NCBI GenBank assembly: GCA_047620505.1 | Contig: JBLHKS010000028.1 | Location: 1 to 50,329, forward strand | DNA length: 50,329 nucleotides | Reading direction: 5' to 3' | DNA from: JBLHKS01 sp047620505 | Lineage (GTDB): Bacteria; Verrucomicrobiota; Verrucomicrobiia; Verrucomicrobiales; DEV007 | Shown: one piece after another, positions 9,301 to 16,994 of the stretch | Layout of the letters: each line of letters opens with the position of its first letter | Numbering within the stretch: the first letter of the stretch is position 1 | Position numbers and translations under genes: made by a program | Notes under the pieces: model-generated | Database searches by the model: none | Seen by the model: the letters and a program-made list of their open reading frames with translations, nothing else | Told to the model about the DNA's origin: nothing

Positions 9301-9329
9301 GAGAAAAGAAAAGGAGTCAGGAATTTCAT
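6315..9329 (-). CDS. PVC-type secreted beta-propeller, HEAT, NPCBM-like and CxxCH haem protein
   Basis: 1004 aa with a signal peptide (MKFLTPFLFSFALVSLAFG). Order: beta-propeller of the PVC membrane-bound dehydrogenase type (about residues 25-380; GLRNIYDVAIDP, NDGGGWN), HEAT-like repeats (about 390-520), an NPCBM-like jelly-roll (about 540-670; TGFEKLFLVVSDGGDG, GTHTDS), more HEAT-like helices, and a C-terminal PVC haem domain with CVACH (Cys and His bind c-type haem by family knowledge). Likely a periplasmic oxidoreductase or carbohydrate-binding protein; the substrate is unknown. Start: ATG at 9329 precedes the signal peptide; the frame extends upstream to 9500 but those residues are not protein-like. 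It carries Asp-rich calcium-type loops (DSDNDGVAD, DEDGDGVAD). Near-copies of the palindrome at 7808 (AAA) and 8013 (QLL). Confidence 0.88.
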   Translation of the reverse strand: MKFLTPFLFSFALVSLAFGQKAKVPEGLEAITFAGPDIVPSPACLAVAPTGEVFVGVDLNGSLGKGPGKGRIVRLVDSDNDGVADSHTVFAEIDNPRGIQPIGDRLIVLHTVIPKDTGVLEALHLSELRDEDGDGVADGPPKILVSDLSPPKHNVARGADHTTNGIRLGIDGWIYIAVGDFGIHGAKGTDGTELTMLGGGIVRVRPDGTELEVYTHGLRNIYDVAIDPLMNIYTRGNTNDGGGWNVRFIHQIQSAEYGYPMLFKHFTNEILPALQDLGGGSGTGALYFEEPGWPEAFNHQPMMCDWGRSWLVIHDLTPDGASFTQEPVEFIRLGQISDADVDASGRLYLSAWDGAGYKGSDQKGFVERVTPVGWKFAPSPDFDGDVALLKSESATVRLHASQDLIARGKADPSILGIAKDASNSLETRVAAIFTWKQLLGVKANADLAELVKDETIREWALRAIADRKTQLDGAGLAPFLAGLKDANPRVQVAAAVGLGRLGDPAAAEALLAVSNPPLVVEEEVEPSVPPVFVSEVLRNKDLEKVDVEITGFEKLFLVVSDGGDGTGNDHAAWFDPELVMADGSTQPMPKKWLNATQGWGKTARGKSATGGELKRPDGTPSPNGIGTHTDSLIVFEVPEGAARFRVEVGLADTHKGGSVQFSVGSTMPPAIEKKEGPHAEPNSAIVLPHIAVKALVEIGDWKTVLASLDGPNRRGALSALKYQHEPQVVDSLFMKLGNGPRDKEYFEIVEVLARVAQKEAPYDGSWWWSTRPDTHGPYYKPVTWERTEAIHAALKRLWEIADPDEQAHLAMLNEKNRTGIDGMKIEVAAKPKMDEPKVDLGAITAGQGETGKASIEDVMLALDKIKGNAKRGRVLFTQQGCVACHTLTLDEAPKGPFMGQVGAVLNREQIAESILKPSASISQGFATVLITKKDGGVVTGFVTAQSAEKVELRDIAGQVHSVAVADIKERMELEVSMMPPGLANALSMEDFASLIAFLAGQKGE

Positions 9330-9390
9330 GAAATTGGCAAAATCGGTCGTGCCGATAGGCCAAAGAATATGTCTACGCCAGCAGAAACTC

Positions 9391-9402
9391 CAGCAGCTGC
9401 TG
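9391..9402. repeat. CAGCAGCTGCTG palindrome, exact copy (divergent intergenic region)
   Basis: Exact copy, extended to CCAGCAGCTGCTGG, in the 170-base gap between the divergent propeller (start 9329) and glnD-like (start 9500) genes. Nothing else in this gap is clear to me. Confidence 0.95.
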
Positions 9403-9499
9403 GTCACGGAATCTCTCCGATCGGCATAGGAGGTGGAAACAACTTCAGCGTGCGAATCCCGGCGAACGGGGCATCTTGCGCGCGCCACACATTCACACA

Positions 9500-12142
9500 A
9501 TGCTCAACTCACGAGAACTAGAAATCCTAACAGAACTCGAAACTTCCGAGCCGCTCGAACTCTACCGCGAACGCATCGCCGCTAACAACACGCGGATTCG
9601 GGACCCGGAACTCGACAACGGTCGAGACATCGCAGCGGAGCGCACGGCGATTCACACCGGGATCATCGCGCACTGGGCGGCTAAGCAACATCGGGATTCG
9701 AACTACGCCCCTCCGTTCGCGGTCGTGGCGCACGGGGGCACAGGGCGCGGAGAAATGGCACCTTGCTCGGACACGGACATCGCGCTGCTCTGCGACGACG
9801 ACTTGGAAGACAACGCCTTTATTAACAGTCTCCAGAAACAGGTCGGCGTGACCGGGAATTTCACGAAGAAATACGGATTTAAATGCGGCGCACTGCCGTT
9901 CAACCTCGAAGCGGTTTCGAGGATCGATTTGCGGCAGATGAATTCGTTTCTCGACATGCGGCCGATCTACGATCCTACCGGATTAACTGAGCGATTTCGC
10001 GAAGCATTGCGTTCTAACTATGATCCGTTCGAGCACTTTCTCCACGTCCACGGATTCTGGAAAGAGCACCGCAAAGAAGGCCGACACAATTCGGAAGGAC
10101 TCGATCGCTTCGATATCAAAATGGACGGACTCCGCCTGTTTCTCGCTGGAATCTGGGCGCGGGCCGGGCGCGGGTTCCGAACTTCGCACGAGATCTATAG
10201 GGAACTCGGCGACTCGCCCGATCTGAAAGCCTACCATTTTTTGATGCGAATCCGCGCTTTCGTTCACGCTCGGCGCGGAACCCAAAAGGCTGCGCTCGGA
10301 GGCGGCGCGCACAACGAAGACGTCCTCAGTTTCGACGACTTCACGTCGTTTGGCGAAATGTTAGGGGAAGAAACTAACGAGAGAGCGCAATTTCAATTCG
10401 CGAACAAAGTCCGCGGGCAACTTCTCAAAGCTCGACGCCGCGTGGCGCGGTTCACGCTCGGCGTCATGGGTCACGAACTGGCCGAAGGTCGCCGCATCGG
10501 GCCGAACAGCTCGATTTTTTACGGACCCGCCGGCTTACGCCAAATGAACAACGATTCGGATGCCAGCACGCGGGACCGAAGCAGCGCGGCTCTTTCGCTT
10601 CTTCACGCCGCTCAGCGCTATCGATTGCCGATCGATCCTGCCGAGTTGGACACCACTTTTTATGAGGCTGGAGACTGGCTCGTTCGCACGCCGAAAATCT
10701 CCGAACTCTTTTTTGAAGAACGCGGGAGCTTAGCGAAATCGTTTGAGTTTCTTTCCCAGTTTGCTGGGGCGGAAAACCGGATTTTTCCGGGTTACGACGA
10801 TTTCGAAGTGTCGATCGACGAGCGCGTGATGCATGAAAAGGAGACCCTGCGAGGCGCGCTTGTGCATCGTAAAATGCGGTTGCTCGACGGCTGGCGTCGC
10901 GAAGGTCAGCAGCTCCTCGATCAGCAGCTGCTGGCCCAGTCGTCGGCCACCGCACCGCTTTTGCCGGGCAGAACGACCTTGGAAACGGCGATGCTCGACG
11001 AAGTCTCGTTCGCTGCGGTGAAACTCGCCTTGAAGACGAAACGGTTGCCGCTAACAGAGGACGATCTGGTCGTCAAAAATCAGCGTCTCGATCTGCCGCT
11101 GCACGATCGGTTCGCATCCGGTTTCTCAGGAATTCCGTTAAAGGATTACTACACGAACTCGCTCGCTGGATGCGGATTTCCAGAGGAAATGCTCGAACTA
11201 ACCGAGTTTCTCATCGAAAATCGACGGGCGTTCAAAGCGAACGCTGGGCAAGGGCCGAACGACTCGAGATCAGTCGAAAAATTTATCGATCGCTGCGATT
11301 CCGAAGCGCGTTTGCGAGCGCTCTACGTCTTCACTTGCGCCGATCGATTTGAGTGGGAATGCGAAGGCAAAGTTCCAGATCTCTGGTTCAGCATCCGCGA
11401 AATGTACGGCAAACTGATGGCGAAATTCCGGCCAGGTCTCGATCCTGCCGTGTTCCTCAAATCGAAAGGCTTTGATGAAGAGCAAATCACCGTGCTCAGG
11501 AGTTTCGGCCCGAGTTTGCTGGGCGGCAGTTACGGCGAAATTGGAGTTCGGTTAGGAGAAGCCCTCACCCAACTCGCGCTGGAGCCCGAATCCGCTCAGC
11601 CGAGAACACGGCTCGTTCGCCATCAAGGTTCGACGATCCTTGCCGTCGCCGCGCGCGACTTTTCCGGCTTAGCAGCGACGATCAGCGGAGCCCTGCATCA
11701 CGCCGATGTTCCGGTCCTCCGCGCTCACTTTTTTTCGTCAGAACGGTATCGCGTCGGCCTCGACTTTTTCCATCTCAACGTCACGCCAGAAAATCCGCCG
11801 CCAGACGGCCTGACAACGATCATAACCGATGCAATCGAGCGTCGACTTCACTTGTCCGACGAAGCCGCCGTGCCCCGAGAAGCCCGCAACATCAAACTCG
11901 TGCCCTGGCACTCGACTTCCTGCCGACTCAGCGCAAGAGCGGCGGCCGAGAACGCCGGTGGCTTGATTTATGCGTTAACTTTCCAAGTTTACCACACTCT
12001 CGGTGCAAACGTCCATGGGCTCCAGGTCAGTGCGCGCGGAGACGAAACCAAAGTTTCCGTTTATCACAACTTGCCGGAAAACTTCACGCACGAACGGGCT
12101 GGCGAAAAAATTGGGAAAGCATTCGGAAATCAGGCGTCGTAG
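9500..12142 (+). CDS. glnD: GlnD-like PII uridylyltransferase with a degenerate HD region
   Basis: 880 aa, the usual length of GlnD. The N-terminal nucleotidyltransferase site is clear: VVAHGGTGRGEMAPCSDTD (about residue 75) matches the GlnD G-G-x-G-R-G-E ... S-D-x-D pattern that uridylylates PII under nitrogen limitation. The C-terminus holds two ACT-like units (AVAARDFSGLAATISGAL near residue 715 and LIYALTFQVYHTLGANVHGLQ near 830), expected to sense glutamine. The middle region, where GlnD normally has a metal-binding HD phosphohydrolase, has no recognisable HD pair; only VSIDERVMHEKETL and LYVFTCADRFEW echo its ends. De-uridylylation may therefore be lost. Start: ATG at 9500; the frame is open to 9476. 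The 3' end overlaps the convergent small gene by 13 bases. Palindrome copy at 10922 (QQLL). Confidence 0.85.
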   Translation: MLNSRELEILTELETSEPLELYRERIAANNTRIRDPELDNGRDIAAERTAIHTGIIAHWAAKQHRDSNYAPPFAVVAHGGTGRGEMAPCSDTDIALLCDDDLEDNAFINSLQKQVGVTGNFTKKYGFKCGALPFNLEAVSRIDLRQMNSFLDMRPIYDPTGLTERFREALRSNYDPFEHFLHVHGFWKEHRKEGRHNSEGLDRFDIKMDGLRLFLAGIWARAGRGFRTSHEIYRELGDSPDLKAYHFLMRIRAFVHARRGTQKAALGGGAHNEDVLSFDDFTSFGEMLGEETNERAQFQFANKVRGQLLKARRRVARFTLGVMGHELAEGRRIGPNSSIFYGPAGLRQMNNDSDASTRDRSSAALSLLHAAQRYRLPIDPAELDTTFYEAGDWLVRTPKISELFFEERGSLAKSFEFLSQFAGAENRIFPGYDDFEVSIDERVMHEKETLRGALVHRKMRLLDGWRREGQQLLDQQLLAQSSATAPLLPGRTTLETAMLDEVSFAAVKLALKTKRLPLTEDDLVVKNQRLDLPLHDRFASGFSGIPLKDYYTNSLAGCGFPEEMLELTEFLIENRRAFKANAGQGPNDSRSVEKFIDRCDSEARLRALYVFTCADRFEWECEGKVPDLWFSIREMYGKLMAKFRPGLDPAVFLKSKGFDEEQITVLRSFGPSLLGGSYGEIGVRLGEALTQLALEPESAQPRTRLVRHQGSTILAVAARDFSGLAATISGALHHADVPVLRAHFFSSERYRVGLDFFHLNVTPENPPPDGLTTIITDAIERRLHLSDEAAVPREARNIKLVPWHSTSCRLSARAAAENAGGLIYALTFQVYHTLGANVHGLQVSARGDETKVSVYHNLPENFTHERAGEKIGKAFGNQAS
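10922..10933. repeat. CAGCAGCTGCTG palindrome, exact copy (QQLL frame)
   Basis: Exact copy inside the glnD-like gene, encoding QQLL. A similar stretch 15 bases upstream (CAGCAGCTCCTC) also encodes QQLL with different codons. Confidence 0.95.
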
Positions 12143-12525
12143 GCGAACGATTCTTCGCGAGCGACTCTCACGGCGAGCCCGATAATCTCAGGCTCGCTGA
12201 GTTCGCTCCGCAATGCTTTCAGGAACGCGGAAAGAGTCCACTTTCGGTCGGTGGTCTGCGCAGAGTCATCCAATCGTTCGATCATAAAACCGATAAAATC
12301 GCCGACTCGCATTTTGCTCTTCTTCAGTTCGGCTTTGACCGCAACTTCAAGATCGCTGGCCTGATTTTTGGCTTTCGCTTTGCGCTTTGTGGGCTTGTAG
12401 GCCTTCAGCAACTCCGCTTCGGGAAGCTGACGAACATCGGCAAAAAAACACCGCATCTCAGCAGCGCTCAGCCTTTGCTTCGACGCTTGAAGAATCTGGA
12501 ATGCCTTTCTGGTGCTATCGTCCAT
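12130..12525 (-). CDS. Small charged hypothetical protein, partner of the TIR-ParA gene
   Basis: 131 aa, not recognised. It has an N-terminal helical part (residues 1-45, STRKAFQILQASKQ), a lysine-rich linker (YKPTKRKAKAKNQ, about 43-56) and a C-terminal helical part (60-131). No signal peptide or membrane segment. Its ATG at 12525 lies inside the 3' end of the TIR-ParA gene (11-base overlap), so the two are very probably one operon and translationally coupled. ParA ATPases often act with a small partner that binds DNA or stimulates the ATPase; that role here is inference from position only. The stop overlaps the convergent glnD-like gene. Confidence 0.75.
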   Translation of the reverse strand: MDDSTRKAFQILQASKQRLSAAEMRCFFADVRQLPEAELLKAYKPTKRKAKAKNQASDLEVAVKAELKKSKMRVGDFIGFMIERLDDSAQTTDRKWTLSAFLKALRSELSEPEIIGLAVRVAREESFAYDA

Positions 12526-13876
12526 TGCGTAAACCCATCTTTTCGATCAACTCCAACGCCAAGGAGTTCAACTTCTGATTAAGCGGCCGCACGCCCAGTC
12601 CTTTTGTGTGAGCCAACATGCTCAGCACAGGATTCGGGTTCAGCCGATCGGTTGGTTTCATTTTTCTCGATGCAGGAATTTCCGTTTTTAAAATCCGAGG
12701 ACTCTCGGGATCTGAAACAGGGGCACCTGGACTAACTCCCGCGATGATCGAATCGAAATCGCCGGACCTGAGCTGCTTCACGAATTCGGCGGCGGGTTTA
12801 TCGCTTCGCTCAACCCGATTTAGTACAACCATCCGATCGGGCGATGATCTGGCGACGCGCTCACGAAGCATTCTTAGAATCCTGAGCCCACGTATCGCAA
12901 ACCGCGTTGGTGCTATCGGGCAGAGAATGTGTTGGGACAATTCGTGGGCGCAGAGAGTGAGAAACGAGAGCGTCGGATTCGTATCGAGAATAACTAAATC
13001 ATATTCTTGCCTCAATTCGCTCAACGTTTGACTGAAGCGCCACTGAGCCTCCTCAAGCTGATTGGGTTCGGTTGGAATCGAGTACTTCGCGAGGTCAAAT
13101 TGCCCGCAGATGAGATCGAGCCGGCCAGGCGGGTCATCTCCTTTGATTAGAGGAACGACAAGATTATCTCGCGACGGAATCGCAGCACTTCGGTCAATTT
13201 CGATTTTTTTCCAATCGGCAGCTGGCGACGTTACTCGACCTGATTTTTGGCCAGGCTCAAAAAGGCTGATCGCGCTCCGATCTTCATCAATGAATTGTTC
13301 GGTCTTGTGTGTGTTGAGGAAAAGTTGGGTCAGATTCGACTGCGGATCGAGATCGACGAGCAAGACCCGGCCCCGGGTTTCCTTTTGGATCGCAGCACCA
13401 ATCTGAGCTGCAACGGTAGTTTTCCCAACTCCGCCTTTGAGGTTCAATACGGAAAGGATTGGAGCCACTTTCGTACGCAGATCAGTGGCCGTTGAAACCG
13501 CGTTTTTGATCCCAGCGTCAACGTCCTGGAAAATATCGATGTAAACCAGGTTTCCGACCCGCTTTTTCCACTTTTTGGTAAAGTGATAGTCATCAAGGCG
13601 AAGAGGAATCACAGGCAAGCCATTTCGCTGCGCGAGTTCCAATTCATCGTTGACCCAAGGACGCCGAGACGAACTTTTTGAGTACAACGAAAAGAAGCAG
13701 AACGACTCTCGAATCCCTTTGACGATACCGTCGTTCAACCGGCCTCCAGCCCGCAATTTATCCTCATCGCGCCAGACTTCGAGGCCGGCCTCATTGAGCG
13801 CTCGATGCAACGCCTCGGCAACGGGCGTATCTTCTCCCTGACAGTACGAAATGAAGGCGTGTTTCATGCGCCCCAT
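12515..13876 (-). CDS. TIR domain fused to a ParA/MinD-type ATPase
   Basis: 453 aa. Residues about 4-115 form a TIR domain: KHAFISYCQGEDTPVAEAL, GLEVWRDEDKL, and Glu78 in SRRPWVNDELELA, at the place of the catalytic glutamate of NAD-cleaving TIR domains. Residues about 138-440 are a ParA-type ATPase: deviant Walker A KGGVGKTT (147-154), VLLVDLDPQSNLTQLF, Walker B YDLVILDTNPTLSF and VVLNRVERSD. Many bacterial TIR proteins are immune effectors that deplete NAD; ParA ATPases dimerise on DNA. A fusion suggests an ATPase-gated TIR effector, which is inference. Start: ATG at 13876; the in-frame ATG at 13867 is an alternative. It overlaps the downstream small gene. No palindrome copy lies in the cassette and its base composition looks less GC-rich than its flanks, which fits transfer. 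Confidence 0.88.
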   Translation of the reverse strand: MGRMKHAFISYCQGEDTPVAEALHRALNEAGLEVWRDEDKLRAGGRLNDGIVKGIRESFCFFSLYSKSSSRRPWVNDELELAQRNGLPVIPLRLDDYHFTKKWKKRVGNLVYIDIFQDVDAGIKNAVSTATDLRTKVAPILSVLNLKGGVGKTTVAAQIGAAIQKETRGRVLLVDLDPQSNLTQLFLNTHKTEQFIDEDRSAISLFEPGQKSGRVTSPAADWKKIEIDRSAAIPSRDNLVVPLIKGDDPPGRLDLICGQFDLAKYSIPTEPNQLEEAQWRFSQTLSELRQEYDLVILDTNPTLSFLTLCAHELSQHILCPIAPTRFAIRGLRILRMLRERVARSSPDRMVVLNRVERSDKPAAEFVKQLRSGDFDSIIAGVSPGAPVSDPESPRILKTEIPASRKMKPTDRLNPNPVLSMLAHTKGLGVRPLNQKLNSLALELIEKMGLRNGR

Positions 13877-13952
13877 GCTTAACCGAGGTCAGCAACCGAA
13901 CGCAATCACAATCTCGATACAACCTGGATAGGCCAAGCGATTCTTGATCAAT

Positions 13953-16745
13953 CTATTTCGCGAACACTTCAGACGGAGCAACGATCGGCTCAGCAGCTGC
14001 TGGCTGATCTGAACGCGTTGTCGGCCCTGAAACTTTCTGAACATCGACGGCGCAGACTTTGTATTCCGGGCAGAGAGTCTCGTCGCAGTGCTCTTCACTG
14101 GTGACGTTGTTGACCATGTGCTCGGGAAAGTGAAAAGTCGTGTAGACGATTCCCGGCTTCGTTTCCGTCGACACCTTCGCTTCGAGCGTAACCTCACCGC
14201 GAATCGAGCTGATCTTGACCCAATCGCCGGTCTCGATGCCCTTCAGCTTCGCGTCTTCCGGGTTGATCGCGAGTTCGTCCTTGGTTACGAGCTCAACGTT
14301 ACCGGTCCGACGAGTCATCGTACCACAATTGTAGTGCTCTAACAAACGTCCCGTCGTCAGGATGAATGGGTAGTCTTCGCCGAAGTTCGTCAGAATCTCA
14401 TTCGACTCGCGCCACTCGAAAAAGTGGAATTTCCCAAGCCCGCGTTTGAACGAATCGATGTGAAGCAGCGGCGTGTCTTCGCCATCCGGTTTGATCGGCC
14501 ACTGCTTTCCGTTGATGCCGAGTTCTTCCCATTTTGCGCCTGCGAAAAACGGCACGACCTGGCTGATCTCCTCAAGCATCCCATCAGGCGTGTAATCCGC
14601 TTGGTCGTAGCCCATGCGGTTCATGATCTCGACCAGGATCTGGCCATCCGGCTTTGTTCCCGGATGCGGCGGGACGGTCGCGTTGACCTGCTGCACTCGA
14701 CGCTCTGCGTTCGTGAACGTGCCGGATTTTTCGAGGAAGCTCGACGCCGGCAAAATCACGTTGGCGAACTTCGAGGTCTCCGTCATAAAAATCTCCTGGA
14801 CGACCAGGAAATCGAGCGAGTTCATCGCCTCCTTCACGCCTTCGGAATTCGGGTCGGTCTGGACGACATCCTCGCCCATGAGCCAGAGCGCTTTGAGCCG
14901 ACCTTCGCGAGCTGCCTCGAACATCTGGGGAATTTTCAGGCCGATCTCATCGGAAAGCGACATCCCGTAGAACTTCTCGTACATCTCGTGAGCCTTCGGA
15001 TCGGTCACCTCGAAATACCCAGCTCCCTGGTGCGGCTGGCAACCCATGTCGGCGGCACCCTGAACGTTGTTCTGGCCACGGAGCGGATTCACGCCGCAAC
15101 CGGGACGGCCGAGGTTGCCAGTCATCATCGCCAGGTTAGCGATCATCATGACGGTTTTGGCACCTTGTGAGTGTTCGGTTACGCCTAAGCCGTGAAATTC
15201 CATCGCAGCACTGGCACTGGCGTATTCGACAGCAGCTGCTCGCACGAGTTCGCGGTCCACTCCGTGGATTTTCTCGTTTGCGTCGAGATCGATCGCCTTG
15301 AATCCAGCTTCGAACTCGTCCCAGTTTTCGCAGCGCTTCTCGATGAAATCCTTGTCGAGCAACCCGGCTTCCCAGATGTAATAGCTGAACATGCCGAGTA
15401 GGGCGACGTTCGTTCCGGGCCGCAACTGAAGATGATATTTCGCGTACGGCGTCACCTCGATCTCGCGCGGATCAATGATGATTCCAGGAACGCCCTGCAT
15501 CAGCCGCTGCTTGATTTTCGCGCCGGTGACCGGGTGGCCCTGCGTCGGGTTTGCGCCGATGATGAGAATGCAGTCGGTGAACTGCAGATCCTCGACCGAG
15601 TTTGTCGCTGCGCCGGTCCCGAAGGACTTCTGCATGCCCCAAGCCGTTGGCGAGTGGCAAACGCGCGCGCAGCAATCGATGTTGTTTGTGCCGATGACCG
15701 CGCGGATGAATTTCTGCATGAGGTAATTTTCCTCATTCGTGCAGCGCGCCGACGAAATCCCAGCAATCGAGTCAGGTCCGTTCTCTTCTTTGATGCGCTT
15801 CAGGTTTTCCGCGATGTGGTCGTAAGCCTCTTCCCAAGTCGCCTCTTCAAAGTGGCCGTTGGTCCGAATCATCGGCGTCGTGAGCCGGTCTCGGTGATTA
15901 TAAAACTTGAACGCGTAACGGCCTTTAAGGCAGGTGTGAGCGTGATTGACCTCGGCGTCGATCGGTGCCTGGATCGAAAGAATCTTGTCGCCCTTCGTCG
16001 CAACTTCGAGGTTACACCCGACGCCGCAGTAGGTGCAGACCGTCCGGGTTTTCTCGGTCGCCTCGATCGCTTTGGACGCGAAAATATCGCTGATCGCCGA
16101 AGTCGGGCACGCTTGCGCGCACGCCCCGCAACTCACGCAGGGTGAGTTCTCAAAATCCGTGTCAAAGCCCTTGATGATCCGCGCCGCAAACCCGCGGCCG
16201 TGCATCGAAAGCACGTGCTGGCCCTGGATCTCGTCGCACGCCCGAACGCAGCGCGAGCAGTTGATGCATTTCGCGAGGTCCGACGTCATGTACGGATGCG
16301 AAAGGTCCTTTTCGGTATCCAGATGATCCTCGCCTTTCGGATAGCGGATCTCACGGACGCCGACTTGCGCCGCGACGGTCTGGAGTTCGCAATTTCCGTT
16401 CACTTCGCAAGTCAGACAGTCCGGCGGATGATCGGTCAGGACGAGTTCGACAATATTTTTACGCATCCGGCGAATTCGATCGCTGTTCGTGAAAACGTGG
16501 AGCTGCGACGAAAGCGGCGAGTGGCAGGCGGCAACCGTGCGTCGCGGGCCATCCTCAGCCATCGCGATTTCGACCGAGCAGACTCGGCACGCACCGTACG
16601 GCTCGAGCTGCGGGGCATCGCAGAGCGTCGGAACGTGCCCGCGGCCTTCGTGCCGGTCGACAAAATTCAGGATCGTGTCGCCTGGCTCGAACTCGCGAGC
16701 CACGCCATCGATGTAGGCGACGTTATCAACTTTAAGGTTAACCAT
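13953..16745 (-). CDS. fdhA: Formate dehydrogenase alpha subunit (molybdopterin, Fe-S)
   Basis: 930 aa. Order: an N-terminal 2Fe-2S ferredoxin-type domain (about 1-80; YGACRVC), a NuoG-like Cys cluster (DCLTCEVNGNCELQ), two 4Fe-4S motifs (CINCSRCVRACDE; CVSCGACAQACPT), the catalytic-domain 4Fe-4S motif (CTYCGVGCNLE), then the bis-MGD oxidoreductase with Cys363 in ARVCHSPT as the expected metal ligand (cysteine, not selenocysteine), and the C-terminal dinucleotide-binding domain. It oxidises formate to CO2 or runs in reverse. The domain order matches NAD-linked soluble formate dehydrogenases, but no beta or gamma subunit gene is next to it, so the electron acceptor is unknown. Palindrome copies at 13991 (exact, AAA) and 15230 (one change, AAA). 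Confidence 0.92.
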   Translation of the reverse strand: MVNLKVDNVAYIDGVAREFEPGDTILNFVDRHEGRGHVPTLCDAPQLEPYGACRVCSVEIAMAEDGPRRTVAACHSPLSSQLHVFTNSDRIRRMRKNIVELVLTDHPPDCLTCEVNGNCELQTVAAQVGVREIRYPKGEDHLDTEKDLSHPYMTSDLAKCINCSRCVRACDEIQGQHVLSMHGRGFAARIIKGFDTDFENSPCVSCGACAQACPTSAISDIFASKAIEATEKTRTVCTYCGVGCNLEVATKGDKILSIQAPIDAEVNHAHTCLKGRYAFKFYNHRDRLTTPMIRTNGHFEEATWEEAYDHIAENLKRIKEENGPDSIAGISSARCTNEENYLMQKFIRAVIGTNNIDCCARVCHSPTAWGMQKSFGTGAATNSVEDLQFTDCILIIGANPTQGHPVTGAKIKQRLMQGVPGIIIDPREIEVTPYAKYHLQLRPGTNVALLGMFSYYIWEAGLLDKDFIEKRCENWDEFEAGFKAIDLDANEKIHGVDRELVRAAAVEYASASAAMEFHGLGVTEHSQGAKTVMMIANLAMMTGNLGRPGCGVNPLRGQNNVQGAADMGCQPHQGAGYFEVTDPKAHEMYEKFYGMSLSDEIGLKIPQMFEAAREGRLKALWLMGEDVVQTDPNSEGVKEAMNSLDFLVVQEIFMTETSKFANVILPASSFLEKSGTFTNAERRVQQVNATVPPHPGTKPDGQILVEIMNRMGYDQADYTPDGMLEEISQVVPFFAGAKWEELGINGKQWPIKPDGEDTPLLHIDSFKRGLGKFHFFEWRESNEILTNFGEDYPFILTTGRLLEHYNCGTMTRRTGNVELVTKDELAINPEDAKLKGIETGDWVKISSIRGEVTLEAKVSTETKPGIVYTTFHFPEHMVNNVTSEEHCDETLCPEYKVCAVDVQKVSGPTTRSDQPAAAEPIVAPSEVFAK
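13991..14002. repeat. CAGCAGCTGCTG palindrome, exact copy (AAA frame)
   Basis: Exact copy in the C-terminal tail of the formate dehydrogenase gene, encoding PAAAE. Confidence 0.95.
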
Positions 16746-16850
16746 GTGAGAAATCAGTTCGTCTCAATTTCCGGAAAATCGAGTCGTCGAAAACTAAACT
16801 GAGTTTGCGCGAATTGGACAGCGAAATTCCCTCGAAAACTCGCCGAAATC

Positions 16851-16862
16851 CAGCAGCTGCTG
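16851..16862. repeat. CAGCAGCTGCTG palindrome, exact copy (intergenic)
   Basis: Exact copy three bases beyond the second in-frame stop (16868-16866) of the lyase-like gene and upstream of the formate dehydrogenase start; non-coding. Confidence 0.95.
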
Positions 16863-16865
16863 AAA

Positions 16866-16994
16866 TCAGGACCGTTTCGCGTGAATCGACGGCAGAATTC
16901 CTTTCTGGAATACGATCTTCAGAAGCTCGTTGACGTCCCTAACGTCGTTGTATTCTCGAACCGCCCATTTCACAAAAATCTCAAACTCACTTCA
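16866..16994 (-). other. In-frame 3' continuation of the lyase-like gene after an internal TGA
   Basis: After the TGA at 16994-16992 the same frame stays open for 41 codons to a second TGA at 16868-16866. The text is protein-like: SEFEIFVKWAVREY, then NELLKIVFQKGILPS. It completes the EF-hand begun upstream: DMDQDGRVN is loop positions 1-9, the TGA is position 10 (where Trp is common), and S-E gives the position-12 glutamate. A Trp TGG changed to TGA explains it most simply. Confidence 0.7.

Noticed and set aside
12515..13876. TIR-ParA gene as a plasmid or chromosome partition gene
   Set aside because: A TIR domain is not part of partition ParA proteins, no ParB-type gene or parS-like repeats are nearby, and the neighbours are chromosomal housekeeping genes.
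16992..16994. TGA in the lyase-like gene read as selenocysteine or as reassigned tryptophan
   Set aside because: EF-hand position 10 is not catalytic, and several other genes here end in TGA, so code reassignment does not fit; a point mutation or readthrough is simpler.
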